Part shown: one piece after another, positions 7,865 to 13,925 of the stretch
Layout: every line of letters starts with the position of its first letter
Position numbering within the stretch: position 1 is the stretch's first letter
NCBI GenBank assembly: GCA_964624465.1
Contig: CAZUZD010000064.1
Coordinates: 1-23,195 of the forward strand
DNA length: 23,195 nucleotides
Source: CAZUZD01 sp964624465
GTDB lineage: Bacteria; Planctomycetota; Planctomycetia; Isosphaerales; Isosphaeraceae
Direction: 5' to 3'
Notes under the pieces: model-generated
Told to the model about the DNA's origin: nothing
The model's database searches: none
Seen by the model: the letters and a program-made list of their open reading frames with translations, nothing else
Made by a program: the position numbers and the translations under genes

Positions 7865-8815
7865 GTGAAACACATCGTCTCGATCGGCGTGCACATCCTG
7901 GACATGCTGGGGCGCCACGTCTCGGAGATCCCGCCGGGCCAGCACATCACCCTGATCGACGAGATCCGCGTCGGCGCCGCCGGCACCGCGGCCGGCACCA
8001 GCGTCGACCTGGCGAAGCTCGGCGGCCGGGTGACCGCCGTCGGGGCGCTGGGGGACGACGAGATCGGGAACATCGTCGTCGGCATCATGAGCCGGTACGG
8101 CATCGAGACCCGGCACCTGAGGCGCAAGCCCGGCGTGCAGACCTCGGCCTCGATCCTGCCGATCCGCCCCAACGGCGAGCGGCCGGCGCTGCACGTGATG
8201 GGGGCCAACGCGACCTTCTGCTTCGAGGACGTGCCGCAGGACGTGATCCGCTCCGCCGACTTCGTGCATGTCGGCGGCTTCTTCATGATGCCCCGGTTCG
8301 ACGGCGTCGACAGCTTCCAGACCCTGATGCTGGCCAGGCAGGCCGGCGCGGTCACGACGATGGACGTGCTGGGCATCGAGCAGCCCGACATGGCCGCCAA
8401 GATCCTGCCCTGCATGCCGTTCCTGGACTACTTCATGCCGAACCTGGAGGAGGCCCGCATGATCTCGGGCCTGAGCGACGTGCGCGACCTCACGCGCTAC
8501 TTCCTCGATGCCGGCGCCCGCACGGTGATCCTCAAGATGGGGGCCCGCGGCAGCCTGCTGGCCAGCGACCTGGGGACGCTGCGGGTTCCGGCCTACCAGG
8601 TCCCGGTCGTCGACACCTGCGGCTGCGGCGACGGCTGGACGGCCGGGTTCATCACCGGGCTGAGCCACGGCTGGTCGCTGGAGCGATCGGCGCAGCTCGG
8701 CAGCGCCTGCGGCTCGCTGGTCGCCACCGGCCTGGGCTCCGACGCCGGGATCGTCGACCTGGAGTCGACCCTCGCCTTCATGGAGTCGACCCCCACCCTG
8801 CCCCTGGGCGACTGA
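7865..8815 (+). CDS. PfkB/ribokinase family carbohydrate kinase
   Basis: 316 residues, the usual length for the family. The GTG start at 7865 begins directly with the first beta strand (KHIVSIGVHILDMLG) and has a weak GAGAG upstream. An ATG at 7808 would add 19 unrelated residues. The glycine pair region GAAGTAAGTSVDLAKLGG (38-54) forms the sugar site. The second PfkB signature is DTCGCGDGWTAGF (250-262), with D256 as catalytic base; the family usually has DTTGAGD, so two cysteines (C252, C254) replace Thr and Ala. It phosphorylates a sugar or nucleoside hydroxyl using ATP; the exact substrate cannot be read from the sequence. No sugar-specific neighbour is adjacent, although a PPi-type phosphofructokinase lies 12 kb away. 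Confidence 0.85.
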   Translation: MKHIVSIGVHILDMLGRHVSEIPPGQHITLIDEIRVGAAGTAAGTSVDLAKLGGRVTAVGALGDDEIGNIVVGIMSRYGIETRHLRRKPGVQTSASILPIRPNGERPALHVMGANATFCFEDVPQDVIRSADFVHVGGFFMMPRFDGVDSFQTLMLARQAGAVTTMDVLGIEQPDMAAKILPCMPFLDYFMPNLEEARMISGLSDVRDLTRYFLDAGARTVILKMGARGSLLASDLGTLRVPAYQVPVVDTCGCGDGWTAGFITGLSHGWSLERSAQLGSACGSLVATGLGSDAGIVDLESTLAFMESTPTLPLGD

Positions 8816-8919
8816 CGGCCGGGGGGCCCGCCCCCTTGCTCCTCCCGCCATAATGCCAGGCAGGGGCCGACCCTTGCCCCGCGGCGCGGACCCGACCGAC
8901 CCGAGCGGAGGCCACCCGG

Positions 8920-9321
8920 ATGTCCCTGCGCAAGGCACCGCTGTACCTCTGGGCCCTGCCGACCACGTCGATCGGCCTGGTTGCCGGGGCGCTCACCATG
9001 GCCTCGCGGGGCCGGGTCCAGGTGTGCCAGGGGGCGCTGGAGTTCCACGGCGGGTTCGCGGCCTGGCTGCTCGAGCATACGCCGATCCAGGCCTCGGCCA
9101 TGACCCTGGGCCATGTGATCCTGGGTCGCGACGAGTTCTGCCTGGAGTACTGCCGCGACCACGAGCAGGCGCACGTGCGCCAGGTCGAGCGCTGGGGGAT
9201 CGCGTTCCTGCCCGCCTACTTCGCCGCCAGCGGCTGGGCGTACCTCACCGGCGGCCATGCCTACCTGGACAACTGGTTCGAGCGCGACGCGCGGCGAGCC
9301 TGCGGCGAGGAGTGGTTCTGA
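8920..9321 (+). CDS. small membrane protein with HExxHxxQ putative zinc motif
   Basis: 133 residues, no assigned function known to me. An N-terminal hydrophobic segment (about 7-28) could be a membrane anchor. HEQAHVRQ (81-88) fits HExxHxxQ, the motif of gluzincin-like peptidases including the DUF4157 group, and DNWFERDARRA (117-127) supplies a possible third ligand E121, 36 residues after the second His. A second hydrophobic stretch (about 94-110) lies between the two motifs. A clear GGAGG seven bases upstream of the ATG supports the start. The gene follows the PfkB kinase by 104 bp and is convergent with the export lipoprotein. It may be a minimal membrane metalloprotease or a metal-binding structural protein; peptidase activity is not shown. 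Confidence 0.75.
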   Translation: MSLRKAPLYLWALPTTSIGLVAGALTMASRGRVQVCQGALEFHGGFAAWLLEHTPIQASAMTLGHVILGRDEFCLEYCRDHEQAHVRQVERWGIAFLPAYFAASGWAYLTGGHAYLDNWFERDARRACGEEWF

Positions 9322-9644
9322 CCCGCCCCGAGGGTCGATCCGCCGGCAGCGTTCCAGACGATGCTGAGGTCCGGATCGGATGAGCATCGGCCAGATCCCG
9401 GTCCGAACCGGGGCCCCGACCAGCCGGGCGGCATCCTCCTGCAGGGCCGATGTCGGGACAGCCAACAACCGCAATCGGTCCCCCGACCAGATTGGCGGCA
9501 TCGCCGTGGGGTCCGCTGTGCGGACCAGCTTCCCAACCCGATCGGTCCGCACAGCGGACCCTCCGAAACCGACCAGACGGGCTGTCGTTCCCGGAGGGCC
9601 CGCTGTGCGGACCGGCCTGGCATCCGGCTCAGGGCTCCTACCGC
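9322..9644. repeat. convergent intergenic region packed with palindromes and direct repeats
   Basis: A 323-base gap with no convincing gene. It contains an imperfect direct repeat of 22 bases, CCCCGACCAG-n3-GGCGGCATC, at 9414-9435 and 9481-9502 (19 of 22 identical, 67 bases apart). This is followed by the three-arm palindrome listed separately (9509-9613). Both flanking genes end into this region, so it is in the 3' untranslated part of both transcripts. Confidence 0.7.
9509..9613. repeat. three-arm palindrome with two mutually exclusive hairpins
   Basis: Arm 1, GGGTCCGCTGTGCGGACC (9509-9526), is perfectly complementary to arm 2 (9544-9561) around a 17-base loop. Arm 3 (9596-9613) repeats arm 1 with one change. 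Arm 2 extended to 9544-9565 can pair with 9592-9613 over 22 positions with a single mismatch and a 26-base loop. Arm 2 can therefore pair either way. Each arm is itself a quasi-palindrome (GGTCCGC-n3-GCGGACC). Likely roles: bidirectional terminator, 3'-end protection, or a member of an extragenic palindromic repeat family. Confidence 0.75.
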
Positions 9645-10412
9645 TCAGCCGCCGCCGACGAGGGTGGAGATCAGGCCGGGGGGCTTGCCACCGGGCACGA
9701 CGATGCGGTCGCCGGGCAGGAGCTGGTAGTTGGTGAAGGTGTCGCCCATCTTGATCCGCTCCCAGTCGATCCGCAGGACGGTGTCGGGGCCGCCGGCGGG
9801 GTGGGGGCGGGCGAGGTACGCCTTGTCGGGCAGGCTGTTGGAGCGGAGGCCGGCGCGGAGCACGGCGTCGAGCACGGTCTCGCTGCCGGTCAGCGGGAAC
9901 GCGCCCTGGGTGCTCACGGTGCCGATGACGTAGTACTGCTTGGTCTGCGAGCCGTTGACCAGGCGGACCGAGACCTGGATCGGGTCGCGGATCTTCTTCT
10001 GGGTGGCCACTGGGACGAGCTGCTGGGCGATCTTGCGCTCGACCTCCTGGATGGTGAGGCCGGCGACGTAGACCTCGCCGTTGAAGCCGAGGTCGAGCAC
10101 GCCGTCGGAGCGGATCGTGAGGGTCGACAGCGGCACGTCGAGCGCGGAGGGCCGCACCGAGATCTCGAGCTCGTCGGGCGGCTCGACGACGTACGGCGGC
10201 AGGGTGACCATCTGCAGCTCGCGGGGCTGGTTCGGGTCGTAGCTGCCGTACTGGGGGACCTTGCGGTCGCGGTGGTTGTTGAAGGCGCCGCAGCCGGTGG
10301 CGAGGACCAGCGACAGGCACATCAACCCCGGCACGAGGCCGGCGGCGACGAGCGGGCCGTGGCCCGGCGTCAGGCCGCGGTACGGCGGGGGGGACGGCAT
10401 CGGTGCCGGCAT
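9645..10412 (-). CDS. polysaccharide biosynthesis/export (Wza-like) outer-membrane lipoprotein
   Basis: 255 residues from the ATG at 10412, chosen because GGAAGGGA (10428-10421) sits eight bases upstream and because it yields a signal sequence. A longer in-frame extension to 10949 would cross the divergent phosphodiesterase gene. The lipoprotein signal peptide ends at LATGC (C41). A Poly_export domain follows (about 72-150), with YVVEPPDELEISV matching the family opening. A SLBB-like domain comes next (about 160-240), with YYVIGTVSTQGAFPLTG and the closing LLPGDRIVVPGG. Such proteins form the outer-membrane part of capsule or exopolysaccharide export, fed by a Wzc-type kinase or Wzx/Wzy. None of those partners is in the window, so the gene is an orphan here. 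It is shorter than Wza (about 380), with one SLBB repeat. Confidence 0.85.
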   Translation of the reverse strand: MPAPMPSPPPYRGLTPGHGPLVAAGLVPGLMCLSLVLATGCGAFNNHRDRKVPQYGSYDPNQPRELQMVTLPPYVVEPPDELEISVRPSALDVPLSTLTIRSDGVLDLGFNGEVYVAGLTIQEVERKIAQQLVPVATQKKIRDPIQVSVRLVNGSQTKQYYVIGTVSTQGAFPLTGSETVLDAVLRAGLRSNSLPDKAYLARPHPAGGPDTVLRIDWERIKMGDTFTNYQLLPGDRIVVPGGKPPGLISTLVGGG

Positions 10413-10737
10413 CGGGGGGATCCCTTCCAGGTCGTCGTTCGCAGCCGTGCCAACGAGCCACCGAATCGGCACGGGAGCGGACGCGAGTCGGCCCCGACGA
10501 TTGCCGGCGGTATCAGGGTGTTGGATCGACTGGGCGGTCGGGCCGGCTTGAGCCCGACCGAGTCGGCATTGACCGGACCCCGGCCAGCCGTTACGGTTCG
10601 GCCGACTCTCGGGGTCGAGCCGGGGCCTCCGAAGCCGGGGGCCGCGACCGACCCGCTCCGCCGGCCCGTGGACGGGCCGGGGCGCCGGCGCTGGCCCGGC
10701 CGTCGACCGCACGTGGCCCAAGGAAGGGCGAGCCTCC
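10413..10737. promoter_or_regulatory. divergent intergenic region with nested inverted repeats
   Basis: A 325-base gap between the export lipoprotein and the phosphodiesterase. GGTCGGGC (10537-10544) pairs with GCCCGACC (10553-10560), with an 8-base loop. GAGTCGGC (10561-10568) pairs with GCCGACTC (10602-10609), flanking the candidate plus-strand promoter. AGTC at 10562-10565 can also pair with GACT at 10529-10532, so the two hairpins compete. The region probably controls both divergent genes. No coding sequence is apparent. Confidence 0.5.
10570..10598 (+). promoter_or_regulatory. candidate promoter for the phosphodiesterase-ACP genes
   Basis: TTGACC (10570-10575), 17 bases, TACGGT (10593-10598). 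The -35 is one base from consensus. An 8-bp inverted repeat (10561-10568 and 10602-10609) brackets it, placed where a dimeric repressor could cover -35 to +1. The predicted leader to the ATG at 10738 is about 130 nt. Confidence 0.5.
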
Positions 10738-12324
10738 ATGCCGGCACCTGCCTCCCGCGTGCTGTTCCTGGGCCTCGACGGCGGCACCATGACCGCCTTC
10801 GGCCCGCTCTTCGACCGCGGCTGGATGCCCCACCTGGCCGGGCTCTGGCGCCGCTCGGCCCGGGGCGTGCTCCGCTCGAGCACGCCGATGGTCACCCCGG
10901 TGGCCTGGACCGACTTCGCCACCGGCTGCACCCCGGCGCAGCACGGCATCCACGAGTTCTACTACGTCGACCCCGCCGACCGGACCATCTGGCCCAACCA
11001 CGCCGGCCGGGTCCAGGTGCCCACCCTCTGGCAGGTGCTGGGCGCCGCCGGCCGCGAGGTCGTGAGCCTGAACCTGCCGATGACGTATCCGCCGCCGGCC
11101 GTGCCCGGCCTGGTCGTCGCCGGCACCGACGCCCCCGGCCTGGACTGGGCCTTCGCCCACTGCCCCGAGTTCGGCCGCGAGCTCCGCGCCGCCCAGCCCG
11201 ACTTCTCGCACAAGATCGTCTGGAAGGGCCGCCCCTCCTGCCTGGAGGATGCGCAGGCGCTGGCCGAGCGGAACCAGGCGATCTTCCGCGCCCAGGCCGC
11301 CGCCGCCGAGCTGGCCGACGCCCGCACCGACTGGACCGCCCTGATGGTCCACTTCCACAACCTCGACGGCCTCCAGCACCGGCTCTGGCCGTACCTCGAA
11401 GTCGACGACACGGCCGAGCGGTCGCCCGGCTGGAACGAGCTGGTGGAAGGCTGCCTGCGGTCGCTCGACGAGGCGATCGGCCGGCTCCTGGAGCTGGCCT
11501 CGCGCCGGGACGCGGCGGTGATCGCCGTGTCCGACCACGGCTTCGGCCCGTGTCGCGCCCTGGTCAGCGTCAACGGCCTGCTCGCCCGCGCCGGCCTGCA
11601 GCGGTCGCTGGCCTACGGCACCCGGTTCCGCTACCGGTTTCACCGGCTCCGCGACCGCCTGCACCGCTGGCAGACCCGCCGCGAGCCCGGCGGCGCCGGC
11701 CGCCGGCTCGGCCGCTCGATCGACGGCGAGGTCGGCTGCGACTGGAAGCGCACCGCCGCCTACGCCCCGTTCGGCCAGCTCAGCGGCTGCATCTTCGTGA
11801 ACCGCGAGATCGCCACAACTGCCTCGGCGGTCGACCGCGTCAAGCGTGAGGTCATAGACGCCTGCTTCGACTCCCGCGACCCCGAGACCGGCTTGCCGCT
11901 GTTCGCCGACGCGTTCGACGTCGCCGAGCGCTACGGGATCGACCCGGCCGCCGAGGGCCTGCCCGACGTGATGGCGCCCTCGGCCGACGGCTACCAGGCG
12001 CAGGCCAAGTGGAGCCCGTTCGACAAGTCGTGGATCCGCCCCGACCCGAACCTGCCGGCCACCCACTGGATGGACGGCGTGATCGCCATCGACGGGCCCG
12101 ACCTGCGGCCCGGCACGCACCTGCGGGCCGAGCTGCGGGACCTGGCCCCCACGACCCTGGCGCTGCTGGGCCTGGACGTGCCCGAGCACATGCAGGGCCG
12201 CGTGCTGCACGAGGCGTTCGAGACGCCCCTGGTCGTCCGCCACTGCGAGCGGCCGGTGGTCGCCACCGATCCCCGGCTCGAGGCCCTGATCGCCGCCGGC
12301 GGCCTGGGCGCCGGCTGCGCCTGA
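10738..12324 (+). CDS. alkaline-phosphatase-superfamily type I phosphodiesterase
   Basis: 528 residues with the full metal-site layout of the type I phosphodiesterase/nucleotide pyrophosphatase group. D14 lies in LGLDGG; T53 (MVTPVAW) is the likely nucleophile, followed by TGCTPAQHGI (62-71); D210 and H214 lie in NLDGLQH; D266-H267 in SDHGFG; H443 in ATHWMDG. There is no signal peptide, so it should act in the cytoplasm. It would hydrolyse phosphodiester or phosphonate-type bonds; the natural substrate is unknown for this subgroup. The basic insertion around 295-325 (Arg-rich) is outside the core. The ATG has AAGGAAGG about ten bases upstream. The acyl carrier protein gene starts 79 bp downstream on the same strand, with no terminator between, so they are probably co-transcribed; a carrier-protein or lipid-linked substrate is a reasonable guess only. 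Confidence 0.85.
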   Translation: MPAPASRVLFLGLDGGTMTAFGPLFDRGWMPHLAGLWRRSARGVLRSSTPMVTPVAWTDFATGCTPAQHGIHEFYYVDPADRTIWPNHAGRVQVPTLWQVLGAAGREVVSLNLPMTYPPPAVPGLVVAGTDAPGLDWAFAHCPEFGRELRAAQPDFSHKIVWKGRPSCLEDAQALAERNQAIFRAQAAAAELADARTDWTALMVHFHNLDGLQHRLWPYLEVDDTAERSPGWNELVEGCLRSLDEAIGRLLELASRRDAAVIAVSDHGFGPCRALVSVNGLLARAGLQRSLAYGTRFRYRFHRLRDRLHRWQTRREPGGAGRRLGRSIDGEVGCDWKRTAAYAPFGQLSGCIFVNREIATTASAVDRVKREVIDACFDSRDPETGLPLFADAFDVAERYGIDPAAEGLPDVMAPSADGYQAQAKWSPFDKSWIRPDPNLPATHWMDGVIAIDGPDLRPGTHLRAELRDLAPTTLALLGLDVPEHMQGRVLHEAFETPLVVRHCERPVVATDPRLEALIAAGGLGAGCA

Positions 12325-12403
12325 GCGCCCCCGAGCGGCCGCCGCCGCCCGGACCTGTCCCCGAGAGTCCCCTTCCCCTCCCAGACCGGAGCGCCGCGAT
12401 CCG

Positions 12404-12658
12404 ATGAGCGACGACATCAAGCAGACCGTGCGGGCCTACATCCTCGACGAGTTCCTGCCCGGCGAGGACCCCGCCGAGCTGACCGACGAGACCCCGCTGA
12501 TCACCGGCGGCATCCTCGACTCGATCAGCACCCTGAAGCTGGTGACGTTCCTCGAAGAACGGTTCGAGGTCGTGCTGGAGGCCCACGAGGCGGGCGCCGA
12601 TCACCTCGATTCGGTGGGGCGGATCGTGTCGCTGGTCGAGGCCAAGAAGGTCGCCTGA
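12404..12658 (+). CDS. acyl carrier protein
   Basis: 84 residues, acidic, with the ACP helix pattern. GGILDSISTLKLV (35-47) is the phosphopantetheine site, with S40 as the expected attachment residue. Housekeeping ACPs usually have DSLD/E here; DSIS followed by TLKLV is more typical of standalone ACPs paired with adenylating ligases in secondary or lipid modification pathways. No fatty-acid synthesis genes (fabD, fabG, fabF) flank it, so it is probably not the housekeeping AcpP. It sits directly behind the phosphodiesterase gene. A CCGGAG about 11 bases upstream could serve as ribosome binding site. The partner ligase is not in the window. Confidence 0.9.
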   Translation: MSDDIKQTVRAYILDEFLPGEDPAELTDETPLITGGILDSISTLKLVTFLEERFEVVLEAHEAGADHLDSVGRIVSLVEAKKVA

Positions 12659-12683
12659 TCCGGGACCGGCCGGCGGCGTCGCC

Positions 12684-12711
12684 TTGACGATCCGGATCAC
12701 GCTTCTAAAAG
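12684..12711 (+). promoter_or_regulatory. candidate promoter for the TIGR01777 gene
   Basis: TTGACG (12684-12689), 16 bases, TAAAAG (12706-12711). The run CTTCTAAAAG stands out in a GC-rich background. It lies 26 bp after the ACP stop and would start transcription near 12718, about 68 bases before the ATG at 12786. This argues that upstream in-frame start codons are not used. Confidence 0.5.
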
Positions 12712-12785
12712 ATGGAGCGTCGATCGAGCCGTGCTCGCCGCCGCGGCGGGCACGCCCGGGTCGCCATCGGCCGAGTCCCCCCCTG

Positions 12786-13781
12786 ATGCGCATCTTCCTC
12801 ACCGGTGGCACCGGACTGATCGGGCGGACCCTGGTCGCTCGCCTGATCGCCCGCGGCGACCGCCCGGTGATCCTGACCCGACGCCCCGACGCCGCCCGCC
12901 GCGACCCGGCCTTACAGGGCTGCGAGTGCGTCGCCGGGGACCCCACCGCCCCCGGCCCCTGGCAGGATGCGGTCGACGGCTGCGACGCGGTGCTCAACCT
13001 CGTCGGCCAGAACCTCTTCGCCAGCCGCTGGAGCGCCGAGTTCAAGCGCTCGATCCGTGACAGCCGCGTGCTCGGCACCGAGGCCGTCGTCGCCGCGATC
13101 GCCCGCGCCGCCCACCGCCCCCGCGTGCTGGTGCAGGCCTCCGCCAGCGGCTATTACGGCCCCCACGGCGACACCGAGCTGACCGAGGACGCGCCCCCGG
13201 GCGACGACTTCCTGGGCCGCGTCTGCGTCGAGTGGGAGCACGCGGCCGAGGCCGCCAGGGCGCACGGCGTGCGGGTGGTGCCCGTCCGCACCGGCGTCGT
13301 GCTCGCCCCCGGCGAGGGCGCCCTGGGCGTGATGACCCCGATCTTCAAGTGGCTGCCCGGCGGCGCCGCGCCCGTCGGCAACGGCGGCTCGTGGCTGAAG
13401 CCCGCCACCGGTCGCCAGTGGTTCAGCTGGATCCACCTGGCCGACATCACCGGCCTGTTCCTGCTGGCCCTCGACGACGACCGCGCCACCGGCCCCCTCA
13501 ACGGCACGGCTCCCCACCCCGTCCGCAACGTCGACTTCGGCCGCGCCCTGGCACGCGTGCTGCACCGCCCGTTCCTGCCCTTCGGCCCGCCCGATGCCGT
13601 GCTCCGGCTCGTCCTGGGCGAGGTCGCCACCGTCGTCACGCACGGCCAGCGCGTGCTGCCGGCCCGTCCGCTGGCCCTGGGCTACGGCTTCCGCTTCCCC
13701 GAGCTGGGCCCCGCACTCCAGCAGCTGTTTTCCCCCGCGTCCACCCCGCCGGCCCATGCGGCCACCACGGCCGCCCGTTGA
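12786..13781 (+). CDS. TIGR01777 family NAD(P)-binding epimerase-like protein (YfcH/SDR39U1 type)
   Basis: 331 residues, an extended SDR fold. The start at 12786 gives MRIFLTGGTGLIG, the Rossmann glycine motif (GGTGLIG, 7-13) at the very N-terminus; longer in-frame starts would place the promoter inside the gene. NLVGQNL (71-77), the ASASGYYG motif (118-125) and CVEWE (147-151) are characteristic of TIGR01777 proteins. The C-terminal part (about 275-320, with VTHGQRVLPARPLALGYGFRFP) matches the DUF1731 domain. The reaction of this family is not firmly established; it binds a dinucleotide and is related to nucleotide-sugar epimerases. E. coli YfcH and human SDR39U1 are about 295 residues; the extra length is mainly the Ala/Pro-rich tail. 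Confidence 0.9.
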   Translation: MRIFLTGGTGLIGRTLVARLIARGDRPVILTRRPDAARRDPALQGCECVAGDPTAPGPWQDAVDGCDAVLNLVGQNLFASRWSAEFKRSIRDSRVLGTEAVVAAIARAAHRPRVLVQASASGYYGPHGDTELTEDAPPGDDFLGRVCVEWEHAAEAARAHGVRVVPVRTGVVLAPGEGALGVMTPIFKWLPGGAAPVGNGGSWLKPATGRQWFSWIHLADITGLFLLALDDDRATGPLNGTAPHPVRNVDFGRALARVLHRPFLPFGPPDAVLRLVLGEVATVVTHGQRVLPARPLALGYGFRFPELGPALQQLFSPASTPPAHAATTAAR

Positions 13782-13819
13782 ATGAGGGTCCTCGTTTTGC
13801 TACCGTCTTTGCCGCAGTT

Positions 13820-13846
13820 TTGACCCTCGCTCACGGATTCTACATC
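13820..13846 (+). promoter_or_regulatory. weak candidate promoter before the CobD-like gene
   Basis: The gap 13782-13925 is the most AT-rich stretch in the window. TTGACC (13820-13825), 15 bases, TACATC (13841-13846) is the best pair found; the spacer is short. The implied leader to the GTG at 13926 is about 73 bases. Confidence 0.3.
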
Positions 13847-13925
13847 TTCCCATCTGACGCAATCACCCTGGCTTACCACGACCGGGACGCGGTACGGGTA
13901 TCTGGGGGCCGAGGGACTCTGGCCC

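Noticed and set aside
8821..8837. Possible terminator after the PfkB gene (G-run, C-run, TT)
   Set aside because: The stem is only a homopolymer G/C pairing of about five bases with two T residues, too weak to call.
7688..8938. Upstream in-frame extension of the aminopeptidase
   Set aside because: It runs antisense through the PfkB gene and encodes no recognisable domain; the start at 7687 gives a signal peptide and a ribosome binding site.
9322..9644. Possible CRISPR-like array or small gene in the repeat-rich gap
   Set aside because: Only two or three copies, in inverted as well as direct orientation, with unequal spacing and no cas genes; small open frames there are made of the repeats themselves.
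10413..10949. Upstream in-frame extension of the export lipoprotein
   Set aside because: It would bury the lipoprotein signal peptide inside the protein and overlap the divergent phosphodiesterase gene; GGAAGGGA marks the start at 10412.
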